DNA of 64,000 nt, from positions 1-64,000 of the forward strand of contig NCSJ02000209.1 of the NCBI GenBank assembly GCA_002812745.2, in the 5' to 3' direction. A program made the translations under genes and the position numbers. This DNA comes from Scytalidium lignicola. Its lineage: Eukaryota > Ascomycota > Leotiomycetes. A model generated the notes under the pieces. It ran no database searches, was not told the origin of the DNA, and saw only the letters and a program-made list of their open reading frames with translations. Below, one piece after another: positions 46,904 through 58,024 of this stretch (its first letter is position 1; every line of letters begins with the position of its first letter).

Positions 46904-49335
46904 AGAAAAGAGAAAAGAGAAAAGAGATCAAAGTATGGCGGTGAAAGATGGATTTTATTGGCCGTTTCAGAGTATTGGGCTTCGGGGTTAGGGACTAGAA
47001 TCTTGTCTCCGGGAGCAAAAGACTATAATTTCAATTTTGCAAACAGTAATATATTACGACGTACCGACAAAACCCTGGTTTAGCCTGCTTAACTGTTCAG
47101 AATCCAGTATCATTAATTAGCCATAAAATAGATAATAAAACCCAATAAATATTACGTGAAATCGCATACAGTAATGATTCGGCAATCCATACCAAGATTT
47201 GCATTAAACTACCAATTTCCAATTCCTGTTTTTAGTTATGCTGAACGGCTTATTATTACACGACAAAAAGATACCTATGAGGATATAAGCAAGCCAGGAT
47301 GAAATAATGTTCAAGAGATTAGTGTGTAAGTATTCATTTAAGCTTACGAGAACAGCTAGGGATTGAGAAGGCGATGATTAAGGGTACCATTGAGTGTAAG
47401 ATGGCGAATACTAGTCAGGACAGTGGATGTAGATAGGTAATGGCAGATGAACTAGTGGGCGGGCGCTGAAGATCAAGTGGTCTAAGTGTGAGATGAATCG
47501 GAAAAACAATAGGAAAAAAGAGAGGGTTCTAGCAGAAGCTACGGCCATCTATATAGAACTTGGGATTTTCGGATTTATTTAGTCATCATATAACCCTAAT
47601 TACGTCAGCTCATGCTCCAAGATAATTTTGGTTCGTTGTTCTAGTAAATAAACCTATGATATGCGATAATGATCTTGGTCATGTTGACAGATTTTCCTTC
47701 GTATAATATTACAGCCTAGTAACCGGAAAGACTGTAAACAAAAATAGGACTAATAAAGGTTGAAAGGAGTATATAATATAGAGATACAATACGGGGAGAA
47801 GGCTAACTACACCGCAGAGTTATGGCACATCGGATTTAAGTCATTTCGAGGTCTATCTCTTTTGAATTTAATTTCTTCCTTCCTTACTATTTAGTTGTCG
47901 ATTCTTTTGCCAATAGCAGGATTGTGAATTGGTGGTAGAAAGCTCGGTAGTGCGACCCCATTTGTTTTCTGTAGGCGCCAAATTAGGATTCTAAGAACTG
48001 ATGTGTGTGAGCTATGAGCTCTTGGCTAGCCGTCTATCCGAGAAAATAATAAATATTCCCAAACTTCAGTGTTTATTATGGTTAAGTAATATTCTGAATT
48101 CGAACTTGTTTTATACGTTAATTTTCACGAAAGCTCAACTATGGTGTCGGCAGGCTTACGGAGGATGCGGTAAAATGTGATGAGAACCTGCCAAGACACT
48201 AAATGTGCACGTGCTGTATGATTACATAATACGTTATAGGCTTTCCAGCGAGTGAAGTGCCTAAAGTGCCTTATAATTACAGCGTATTACAGAGCATTAA
48301 CAGGCTGAAGGTCGCTATAATTACAGGGCACTTCCCGCGCCCAAATCTTTAGTGGTTATCTAGCGCCTTGGCACCATTCCCTCCAACTTTGATTTTGCAG
48401 TCTTGTCCAACAGGTAATGCAAACAGCATAACTCCAGTTTGGTGATACGGTTTGGGTTCAGAAATATGCTCTCAGCAACTTCAACTTCCAAAGCCCGTAT
48501 AGAGATTAGTTAAGTAAGACGGTCAGTTCTTACAGCTCACCGGGCAACCCGTTCACAGTTCAATGCTACGGAACACAAATGATTCGCGTCCGAGCACACG
48601 ACCATATGCATTGTATTTGTTTCTCAAACAAATAATTATTGACTCTTGGGACATTCTGTGTCTATTGATATACCTGCTGGCAATAATTGTGTCCAACGGT
48701 AGCCAGTCAATCTTAAATACAGTAGATATCCTTCACGACGAAAGCTAACTCGCAGGAGAGATATACTGATACGCCCGACAGATTGCTAATCATTGCTTAA
48801 TCCACACTGACAGGCCCCCTCGTTCGAGGGATAACTTCTAAGCTTAAAATGCATGGTGTCAAATACCAGGGATCTCTTGTGGAGATGCGCCGTCCACATT
48901 CGAGAGGCCTCCCCCTATCAACAAACCCACTTCTCAAACGAAATCCATTATTTGGCTTCTAAGGTGTGCAAACATAGGGTATGAATGTCCTTATCGCAAA
49001 GGATCCACACTATTTGTCTCCAGGGAAGAAACAGCCACCGCTGCGAGGCTGCAGGGTGCACGTATACAGTATTGAATCAGGGTTCCTGCGTGAAATTATT
49101 CCCTCTCGTCTCATGACAGCTCAACTGTTCCTAGCTCATGCATTCCCGGAACAGATCCCGCTCACACCATGCTTGTCTGATTGGATGTGAGCCTGTGTGT
49201 GTCTCAGGAAATGCAAAGGTGATCTTCGCCGCTTAATTGCGAACCAAGCCAAGAGCCTCAATACTCTCTATTATATATTCTCCTAGTGCCAACTTGAACT
49301 ATCTCCCTCCTGATTAATCGTTTTAAGCAACAACC
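46904..49335. other. Long intergenic region, no supported gene
   Basis: Contains a GAGAAAA tandem repeat just after the lyase stop (about 46904-46927) and the inverted repeat listed at 48264-48333. Open frames such as 48563-48748 and 48981-49190 have no recognisable content. The 3' end serves as the promoter of the 49336 gene. Confidence 0.45.
48264..48333. repeat. Imperfect 21-bp inverted repeat (hairpin or small transposon remnant)
   Basis: AAGTGCCTTATAATTACAGCG at 48264-48284 pairs with CGCTATAATTACAGGGCACTT at 48313-48333, with a 28-bp loop and few mismatches. A partial extra GAAGTGCC copy lies just upstream. It could be the ends of a tiny MITE, but no clean target duplication is seen. 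Confidence 0.6.
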
Positions 49336-51819
49336 ATGTTGGGAAACTATCATTATTCAAGACGGCAACTCTTTCGCCAATTAGGATTCCGGAACGCAAC
49401 AGTAGATGAAGAAGATAACTTCCGAAGTGAACTGCAGGCTTGGATAGACGAAGCCACATCTAGCGATGGCCGGCCAGTAAAACAGCTGAGGGATATCACC
49501 ATTAAAGGGGTTGGGCGAAGATTAGCAGGTACAGCTACGAAATTCATTGAGAGCGGAGCCCATGTTCAACAATTCTGGGCACATAACCGGGGTTGGCGGC
49601 AGGTGGGAGACCTGAATTATCCCGAGAACAAATATCAGTATGGATTTACTCGTTATCTTGCCAAAATCTCGATTTCATAGTTGTAGGGGAATACGGCTAA
49701 CAATAATATTACAGGATAATTCAACTCGTAGCACGGCTCATTCTAGCAGAAAACGTGGCTTCCTATCGCAATAGTCAGGAGGATGAAAGACAACGAACTG
49801 AATCGAACGACTTGTCACAGAATGATGTGCACAATGATACAATATCAGAACAGCCACCCTCTAAGGCTACTATACCTCAAAGCTTAGAACATCTAGAGTG
49901 TGTCATAAATTTACCTCTGGATTGTAATATCCAACCAGTTCTGTTTCGTAAACTAACCCAATCTTACTAGAGATAGACCGACACCTGTTGCACCTGAAAC
50001 TAGTAACCATAACCAATCTCAACCTATTATATATGAGATTTCTGATGACTCAGTAGGTGGACCACAATAACCATCAATATATATCTTATATTAATATTTC
50101 TAGGATGACAATTCAGCGAGTATTAATCCACCCAAAAGAACAAGAGTTGAGCATGAAGCTGTGAAAGGGGAACCAGAGGAAGAGGATGTTGCGAGGGTGC
50201 ATTCAACATCAGTTCCGTTAAAGTTCGAACCAATAGTATCTATATATCATCAAGGTCCAAAAGAAGGAGACGAGTTGCTTCACAACGCGGAAACGGAACA
50301 AACTACTGAACCGATACATAGTCCTCCCGATGGCATTACTGAGGCCCAGGAACTGGATCCTACTTCTCAAAATGTTCAACCCCATCAAAGCTCTGAGACT
50401 GATACGACAGATGTACAAGATCTCTCTTATCGAGTAGATATACCAATGACTTCAAAGGAATCTTCCTCGCAAATGACACAGCCAACCCCCACACTAACTA
50501 CCTTCCATGAAGCAGCGCCGCCAACGAGCACGCAGTATCTTTCATATCAAGCATCACCACTAGGGACTCATCAATATCCCTCCGCTCAGACGGTCCCACT
50601 AATGACTACACAATTTCAATCCTATCAAACAGTACCATCAGCAGCCACGCAATATCGCTCTCCTCAAAACATGTCGCCATACTCAAATTTTACAACTCAG
50701 GGGCCGTCAACAATCCCACAAGAAGACCAGGAAAATAATAAGAATATAAATCCGCCAGTACAGAGCAAGCCTAGAAAGAGGACTCGCAAACCTCGAGAAC
50801 AAGCGTCGACATGGGAGTATCGAGTTAGCCAGCCGGCAAGTACTCAAGTCCTGCAACCTCAGTCAATGGTTCCAATGCACATGCCACCATCAATGCAGAT
50901 AGCACCTCCAGTTCAAAGAACCGCTCAGGTAATGCCATCTCCAATAGAACCACGATACTATTCTTCACATTCAGACTGCGCATACCAAAATAACTACTCT
51001 GCCCTCAATACTAATAGCGCTTTACCTCCAACGGAGCACACAGTTGAAAGTAACACCACATTCGTGCCAATGCATACTGATCCGTCGAAGATCTTCTCTC
51101 AACATAGTATACACAATTACTCTACAACTCCAGTCAATCAGAGCTCATACCTCGTGGACATCGCGCAACGAGGAATGATGACTACTTCCGGATACAATAC
51201 TCAACAATCCGGACACCAGGCTACCGTTAGATACACGGGGTATACCCCCACGTTCAACTCCGATACTCAAGCGCAGACAACATCACAAAGAGAATCAACG
51301 GCAGGATTGAACACTACGAGTGATCAGAGAGCACCAATTCAGCTTTCGCAGTCAGACAACTCATCTACATGTATTTTGCCTACGCAGTTTTCCGAGACAG
51401 ACTTCAAGCTCCCATTGACTTTTTGGATCGTAACCCATGATCCAGTAGATAAGTCAGTACATGAGGAAGAACTTTCGGAGTGGAGGGAGGTCTTCAGAAC
51501 AACAATTACAGAGTTTACGAACAGAATCTCTCAAGAGATTGGCCAAAGTCGCTTTACAAAGATCAAGCTGCAACTGTGTATACCTAATCGTAAAATTACA
51601 ACCAGGGTACAGAGAGATAATGAAGATAATTGGACTAAGTGCAAGAACAATATCAAGGAAGGGCTGCAGAATGCAGCGCAACAAGCAAAAGCTAAGGGCG
51701 TGGATCGAACCGCAACCTTTAAACTGTACATTGAGCCATTGTACGAGTCTACACCAGTGGCTTCAGGTGCTGTTGTGGGTGACAAGTTAGATATTCGCAA
51801 TATTTATAATATATCTTAG
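49336..51819 (+). CDS. Unknown fungal protein, 4 exons, Gln/Ser/Thr/Pro-rich middle
   Basis: Exons are 49336-49637, 49715-49897, 49971-50052 and 50104-51819, total 2283 nt, 760 residues. Introns have GTATGG, GTGTGT (weak) and GTAGGT donors, CTAAC branch sites in the first two, and the phases agree. The N-terminal 120 residues look globular and basic (TIKGVGRRLAGTATKFIESG, VQQFWAHNRGWRQVGDL). The middle, about 130-600, is low-complexity Gln/Ser/Thr/Pro with scattered Tyr (repeats such as TQYLSYQ, TQFQSYQ), and includes basic PRKRTRKPRE, a possible nuclear signal. The last 150 residues are globular again (PLTFWIVTHDPVDKSVHEEE; WTKCKNNIKEGLQNAAQQAK). I recognise no family. The layout resembles transcription or RNP-granule proteins, which is inference only. 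Confidence 0.72.
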
Positions 51820-52941
51820 CTTAGGCAGATCATAACTCTTATTTCATTCTCTAGGATGGCAGAAGAAAGAATCTCTCTGGTCATACATGTCATTTTGCCT
51901 ATTGAATAATGGATATGATAGTTACTAATATAGGGCCCGAATCTGAGGCATCACAAAGGCTTGTAATTTATTATGTACGTTGCGTACCAAGATTCCTGCC
52001 TGTCTAGATACATTCAAGTAACAAACTAGTCTCTATTCATATACTGTTGCGTAGAAAGTCATATCCTTTCCAGTTAAAATGAGATGCCTCTATATTATGT
52101 ATGGAAATAGACCAATAACTACGCATAGTCATACTATCTATCCAACTACTAAGAATAATCTTTCCCTAAGACAACCTCCATACAAGTAATGAAAGTTATA
52201 TCATACTATCCCTATATCTTTCTTTAGACAGAAATTAAATAGCATAACAATAGAAGGGTCAAATATCTCTATTTTAATGCTATTCACGAGAAATATACAA
52301 CAGAAGCGCAGTCCCACTGCGGGGAGATAGCTAGTGATTGTTCGATACCTCTGATGATTTAATTCTTTGTACTCCTTGCATCCGTGAATCCCTAGTATAT
52401 CTTAACCTTACAGTTTCTTAATGGTCCCTTTTGCAAGATCTTTCAAGTTGCCACATTTTATATACTTTGACTCAGATGTCACGCTGTATTCAGTTCAGTA
52501 TCTTTAGTTATGTCCCTAGCTAGCATTAAATACCTACTGACGTATTTCTTAACGCATTACTTCTTGTGGGGGGGGGGGATTTATCCACCGTTACTCTTAA
52601 TCGACGTGAAAAACTATTGAAACCAATTGGCGTGCCACCTCCACTGTGCTGCTATTGCTATTGCTATGCTCGCCACNTTTTTTCATATATAAATCGTTTA
52701 GTTACTCTCTGAATATATAACCATTTCATATTATTCTGAATCTCTCCATGAGCAATTCAACAAAACAATAGAGGGGAAAACTATAATATATCAATCAAAT
52801 TTCAATGTTTATTAGTTCATTCTCTTCTATAATCAATTTATTGTCTAGGACAATATGAATTGTTATTATATGACTTATAACTAGAGTTTAAATACATGCT
52901 TGATTCCTTGTTCAATGTGGAGTATTTCTGCACCGCGTCGC
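51820..52941. other. Intergenic, no gene
   Basis: AT-rich 3' flank of both convergent genes. It includes a G-run near 52567-52576 and an N before a poly-T at 52677. No feature is recognised. Confidence 0.45.
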
Positions 52942-53398
52942 TCAAGCAGGAGAACGATGGACTTCAGTCAACTCAGTCAGAACCCTCTTTTCATCAATTA
53001 ATTTAATCGTGGCCACCGTAAGTGAAGCTTCATGTGCCTCTTGGCCGGTCTTTTTATCCTTCAGCGTAAAGTTGGATATGTGAGCAACCGAGCCACCAGC
53101 CCCAGGGTCGCGGCTCGCAAGTAATTCAAGGTTGCTTGTCATTGTCATGTTGTATTTTGCTCTTGTATCGATGATGGCATTCTTGTACGACTCATAGTCA
53201 AAAGGAATGCCGTTGATTCTACCTTCAGTCATAAGCAGACAGATTATTGTGGTACAAATGAGAGCCTCACCGAACTTTGAGGTCGGCACTAAAGCTTTCC
53301 TCCATTGCCTTTGTTGAGAGTTCATCATCTGACTGGAAAAAGATAGTGATAAAGAGTTGGTCGAGCCATTCACCTAATGCGCTAGAATTTTGTGACAT
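52942..53398 (-). CDS. Small NTF2/SnoaL-like protein, 2 exons
   Basis: Exon 1 is 53398-53271 and exon 2 is 53218-52942, with a 52-bp intron (GTGAGG...GGTAG). Together 405 nt, 134 residues, starting MSQNSSALGEWLDQLFITIF. Splicing joins LKVR to INGIPFDYESYKNAI. The size, an N-terminal amphipathic helix, FDYESYKNAIIDTRAKY, and alternating beta-strand-like segments (SVAHISNFTLKDKKTGQ, EASLTVATIKLIDEKR) fit the cone-shaped NTF2-like fold used by SnoaL-type proteins. No catalytic residues can be assigned. The fold call is by eye and could be wrong; the gene model is stronger than the function. Confidence 0.62.
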
Positions 53399-55359
53399 TT
53401 TTTCCACTGCCTTTTCCAAGAGTGATATTGTCTATTGTGATGGATTGCCAATGTTGTGTTAATTTTAGTTAGATGACAATCACTATATATACGACTTTAT
53501 TCTCACTCATCGTTGCTCTCTACGTCATTATCTTTCGAGTGTTTTCCGCATCCATTTCCATGCGATGATTATGACTCGGTTCCGCTGCAAAGTGGAACTA
53601 GCGAGGGTTGTAGTTATACTAGTCAATGCAAAATCAAGCTACTAATCTAATGATTCACTATAAGTATAGTCGTACTTGTATGGCCTATTAGTTAAGCAGA
53701 TCTAAGGAGTCAGAACTGCGGAGCTTACCTAGCTATTGCGGAAGACCACCCATATAGAGTTCCGCAGCGGGGCTAATCACAACACAAAACGAGAAGAAGC
53801 TTCTACTATTGTCCGTATTTCGAACTAGTCGCGGGACTCTCTACTAATGCTTCTAGTGACGTTACTAAATACGTTGCCACTCAAATTCCCTCCGTGCAAT
53901 ATAATGAAACATAATAGCATTTATCACCTAGAAAACCATTACAGCAATAATTATTAGTGGCTGTCGAATACAGGCTAGAGAGCCATTCTACAGGATCGAT
54001 ACACAACAAATGATATCGGAATTCACTGTATGACAGTATGCTACCCTGGCTCCACCAACGGGTCTTTCCTAGCTGCCATCAACTTCCATCAAGGTCAGAT
54101 CTGCTGCCGTTCCGTCACAGAGATAATGTCTCCGCATCTACCTTCCGAGCTTCTAGTGTCCAAATCAAACTACATATATTTTTTGGTGGTTTGACACGGA
54201 TTTGACTTTCTCGCACCAACTTGCAGCTTGAATTGCGGCAAGAATCGCTCGTTGAGATTAGGAGAGAAGAATTTTCTAACTTAGACCTTGAAGACATAAA
54301 GTCCATAAGTTTCAAGCTAAAAATATTTGTCATCCAAGTATAACCCCTAGTTATAACTGTGTTAAAGTTGTAAAACTGTCAGAAGTCACTTATTTTTTCC
54401 TGTGTGATTAAAGTTCAGCTGCTTTTAGTAGCTCCAAATAGGACTGTAAGGACATTATGCAAGTGATTTGTTATTTATTAAGTAATACTGAAATTTAGAA
54501 ATTTTCAATAAATTATTTGTTATTCATCTTAATATTAATTTAATAAGTCACTCGTATATTTAAATATCAGTTAATTATATTCGAGTTGGGTTTATCACGT
54601 GCCCAAAAGTGGTTCAACAGTTGACCTCTTAAGAACAGTTAAGCAAGCATTTAAAACTAACCTAACCAAACTTAAAAGACGCCATATAAGCATATGTTAT
54701 TATTTTACTACAGTACTGGACATTAACAGATGAGTCTGTAAATAGCACCTCATTGACTTGTCACGTGATAGCGGTAATCACCTCTGTCCAAGAGGGTTGC
54801 AAAGGGAACTGGAATTTCTATTACCAACGATTATTTATAATACATATCTTAGTTATCTAATTCAGTTTTGCTACAGTAATATGCTGGGAAAACCCAGTAC
54901 AAAATTATTCCGAAAATCGCAAATTCAACATATGCATCAATATGGACATGATCCAGAATCCTGCTTCCTAAACGCACGCCCTGTAGTTATCATAGTCTAA
55001 TTTGCAATAGTTTTGCAAGAGAGGTTTCTTCATCTCATCTTCAGCTAGAGCATTCCACAGGCATTAGCGTTTGTGGACAAAGCCTGGCCTCTTAGAGCTC
55101 TACAACTCTTAAACAACTGCAGCGAGAGAGTGACAACGAGATATGTTCGAAACACATCTGTGTTAAATGGACTTGCATTTACGGCTGATGTGACATCAAC
55201 GTGGATAAAAATTGTCGCAAGACAATGTGAATGGACAACGAGGCCGATAATTATTTGCTGATGGGAGGAAGTACCCATCAAGGTGCCAAATGCCCCCTGC
55301 CCATTCTCAGCGTAGAAGGATATAATACCCTCCAGCATTCCACATTCTCCAAATATCAT
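53399..55359. other. Intergenic, no supported gene
   Basis: Short frames on both strands (for example 54115-54333 minus, 54758-55000 plus) show no recognisable domain. AT-rich around 54480-54590. CACGTG occurs at about 54597 and 54764. Confidence 0.4.
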
Positions 55360-55751
55360 GTTCAACACAAGTCGAGGCAGCATTAGAACCGCAAGAGTCC
55401 TTTCGCTCGTCTGCTCTTATTCCTCTGAGGGCCAAGACAAGGACACAGAATCGCCTTAAGCCTCGTCGTCTTCACTTTGACGACCAAAATAACACCCCAC
55501 GATCTCTTCTTGACTAGGTGGCACATCATAATATCCCCACCAATGATGTTGCCTCTCAAGACGCGGTCGATATCGGCATCGCTAACTCGGCCAGCACAGG
55601 TAAGGCGCTCTGGGGAGCACGCCGTGATCTCCCCTCCGGCGTCAGATTCCACACAATGATTACCTGGCTCATTACGATGGCTCTTGGGTCATTCTTTGTA
55701 TCAGTAAGTCTTGCTTTAGCCCCCAGTATCAAGTGGATGCATTTCCACTAA
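55360..55751 (+). pseudogene. Possible decayed coding segment with C-terminal membrane helix
   Basis: The plus strand reads as a continuous protein-like frame of about 120 residues with one TAG in the middle. It includes RRLHFDDQNNTPRSLL, then IPTNDVASQDAVDIGIANSA, then a hydrophobic helix MITWLITMALGSFFVSVSLA, and stops at 55749-55751. Opposing minus-strand frames (55045-55383, 55383-55652) are less protein-like. No family is recognised, and the 5' part is not visible. Confidence 0.3.
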
Positions 55752-56167
55752 CAGGGAAGTTGCATCCCCCTATTTCTTAGAACCGGATAAGATGGCACTG
55801 ACGACGTATAGCAGCAGGCCACCTCCCACGAGTTTGCTCTGCCGATCGCCCACCCTCGACTTTTCTCGACTCTTTCATCCACATGCACTTTTATCTGCAA
55901 AAGATTAGCGTGGGTGTTAGCATGCACCTTTCCATCACCTTCCGCTTCCGTTCTACGACAACGACTAATGAGAGCAGAACACAACTCTTTGTTATGCTTG
56001 CTTTTGGTGCCAGCTTTGGTGGGGGAGGGTGAGACACAGGGCATCCCACTATATACACGATATTTGAGAGGCCTTTTGTTGAGTTGGATTTACGTATTCT
56101 GATAACAAACACCGTCATGGGGTCAACCGTCGAGAGTCAAATCGTGGGGGTTTTCACAACTCGACCG

Positions 56168-56177
56168 TCAGCACAAG
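56168..56177 (-). promoter_or_regulatory. Ace1/Cup2-like copper response element
   Basis: The minus strand reads CTTGTGCTGA, matching HTHNNGCTGD, the core recognised by yeast Ace1/Amt1 copper-fist activators. It lies 17 bp upstream of the TATA box of the metallothionein-like gene. A single chance match is possible. Confidence 0.4.
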
Positions 56178-56193
56178 CCACAACCTGACTGAC

Positions 56194-56200
56194 TATAAAA
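56194..56200 (+). promoter_or_regulatory. TATA box of the metallothionein-like gene
   Basis: TATAAAA, 137 bp before the ATG, followed by a pyrimidine-rich stretch and an A/C-rich leader, as in highly expressed fungal genes. Confidence 0.6.
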
Positions 56201-56336
56201 GCCTGATGGGATTCCCTCCATCCCCGTTCTACTCTTCACCTTTCTGCTAAATCCCAACCTCATCCAACAAAGTCTCCTTTAGATAATCAAGGCAAATCAA
56301 AGACGGCACAAACAATTATACAAACTGCATACCAAG

Positions 56337-56471
56337 ATGGGTCCTTGTTCATGCTGCTCTCACGATGGTGAATGTAACAACTGCGGCTGCTCTACGTGTG
56401 GAGTGAGTTCACAAACCCCTGTCCAGTAGAAGCAAGAAGATAATATGGACTGACATTCGAGTTAGCATTAA
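56337..56471 (+). CDS. Copper metallothionein-like small Cys-rich protein, 2 exons
   Basis: ATG at 56337 in context CCAAGATGG. The product starts MGPCSCCSHDGECNNCGCST and has 7 Cys in the first 21 residues (4, 6, 7, 13, 16, 18, 21), the number found in short fungal copper metallothioneins such as that of Neurospora. It should chelate Cu(I) in the cytosol. I prefer a model with one intron (56403-56465: GTGAGT donor, CTGAC branch site, GTTAG acceptor), giving 23 residues ending CGH and a stop at 56469-56471. Without splicing the frame stops at 56427-56429, giving 30 residues. A TATA box and a possible copper element lie upstream. The gene is easily missed because it is so short. Confidence 0.75.
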
Positions 56472-57825
56472 ACACCGCGTATTATCTTGGCGCTGGTCCC
56501 TCCGATCGATGCAACTTGTCTAGTATGACAATCCGATAGTTGGTTGCTCATAGTTGTTGCTTGACGGTGCTATTTATACATGGGGAGGGAATAGATGATG
56601 TTATGGTAGTTGCATACTGTCTGTGTTTTGGGACGCGAGGGCAAGGGGACGCATGACTTTGATGTAAGAACGAGGATGTGGATATCTGGATCTAAGGCAC
56701 ACACAATAGTCACTCTTTTAGCTTTAATTTGAAGAATATTGAATCGAGATATTGATATATCCCCGACTGTGAATGTTGGATTAAAACTTCACCGTTGTCT
56801 CGTTAAGGTGCTTCACTATTATCGCCGCCTTATATTGACTAGCGATACTCTCATGACCGACAACCTTCTTTTCAACTTTGGTTAATACAGAACAGTTTTA
56901 TATATTTTTAACGACAGTAAGACAAATTACATAGTCTAACTCATTTTTGGGCATGGGGTTGTGCTAGCTTTTGAGGAAGCCTACTGTCGATATTAACGAA
57001 TTACACTGGAATTGTGGTTGATCCTTGTATTATATAGCACCATGGTAGTGGGTGCCCTTTTAGGCTTAGCTAGGCATAATAGATAATTGCACTTGTAGAT
57101 TTGGCCTTCCTAATGCAACATCATGTAGCTGTGAGCTGTGGACAGAAATATGTAAGGTTTGTTGCAAAAAGAGGAATATTAAATGAACTTGCGTTAAATT
57201 TAACTGAATCCTGCACAGAAAGATGTTTCATGTGAGTTAGTCTATTCTTACTTGTAAAATGCACCCCTGTTAAAGAAAGAAAGTATATTCAAGAACAACT
57301 CATACCAGCAGAGAGGATTAACTCCCGACTCAAGCATCGCTTCGCAGGGTAATAAATTTAAAATCGAATTAGGCGCATCTCTCTCAAAACAGACGGCCGG
57401 ACGGGCTAGTCGATGCATCAGCTTTCTACCCTGATTTGGTTTCCTGCTGGACATGATATAGACAATTAAATACAATTTGGCTCAAGATGTTTAATTAAGG
57501 TCAAAAGTAGAATAATATGGACTATGATGAAGTATTAGTACTAACAGTAAATATCATATTAGAAATTTGTTGACCATTTCTGCACACTGGACTATAGTAG
57601 AATCTTTTAAGGCATCGCTGACCTGCTCACACCGTTCATCTTCGACCTCGAAGGCAAATAGTAGAAGTCACGCGACTTAGCTGAGAACTGGCTGAAAAAT
57701 ATCTATCTGATTATGTAAATTAAACTATATTTATTAGTAGTATCGAATTGTTCTGTCAATGTTGATCTGTTAATTAAATTGATTATACATTACAGCGTTT
57801 CAATCAAAAGTGTGAGAAAGGTAAT
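56472..57825. other. Intergenic, no supported gene
   Basis: 3' flank of the metallothionein gene and upstream flank of the solo LTR. A frame at 57248-57475 (minus) has no recognisable content. Confidence 0.42.
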
Positions 57826-58019
57826 TGTTGGTAGAATAGTGGTTACGTACACGTGATATTCACGTGCCACTGTAAGCTAGTCCCGATTAGGTAGTGGGAA
57901 CGAGCGAAGCTCCTATAGCTTCGCTCTCCCACCTCTAATCGTACAACAACCATGGAATAGCACAACGAGTATATTACGTATAATTGCGTACCGTACTTCG
58001 TGCTACAGGTGAACCGACA
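57826..58019 (+). mobile_element. Solo LTR, copy 2 (194 bp), with 5-bp target duplication GTAAT
   Basis: Starts TGTTGGTAG, ends GAACCGACA, and is flanked by GTAAT on both sides (57821-57825 and 58020-58024). It aligns in full with 26191-26392. The internal hairpin is GAGCGAAGCT-AGCTTCGCTC at about 57901-57925, perfect in this copy. Differences from copy 1 are scattered transitions and small indels, without heavy RIP. Confidence 0.84.
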
Positions 58020-58024
58020 GTAAT

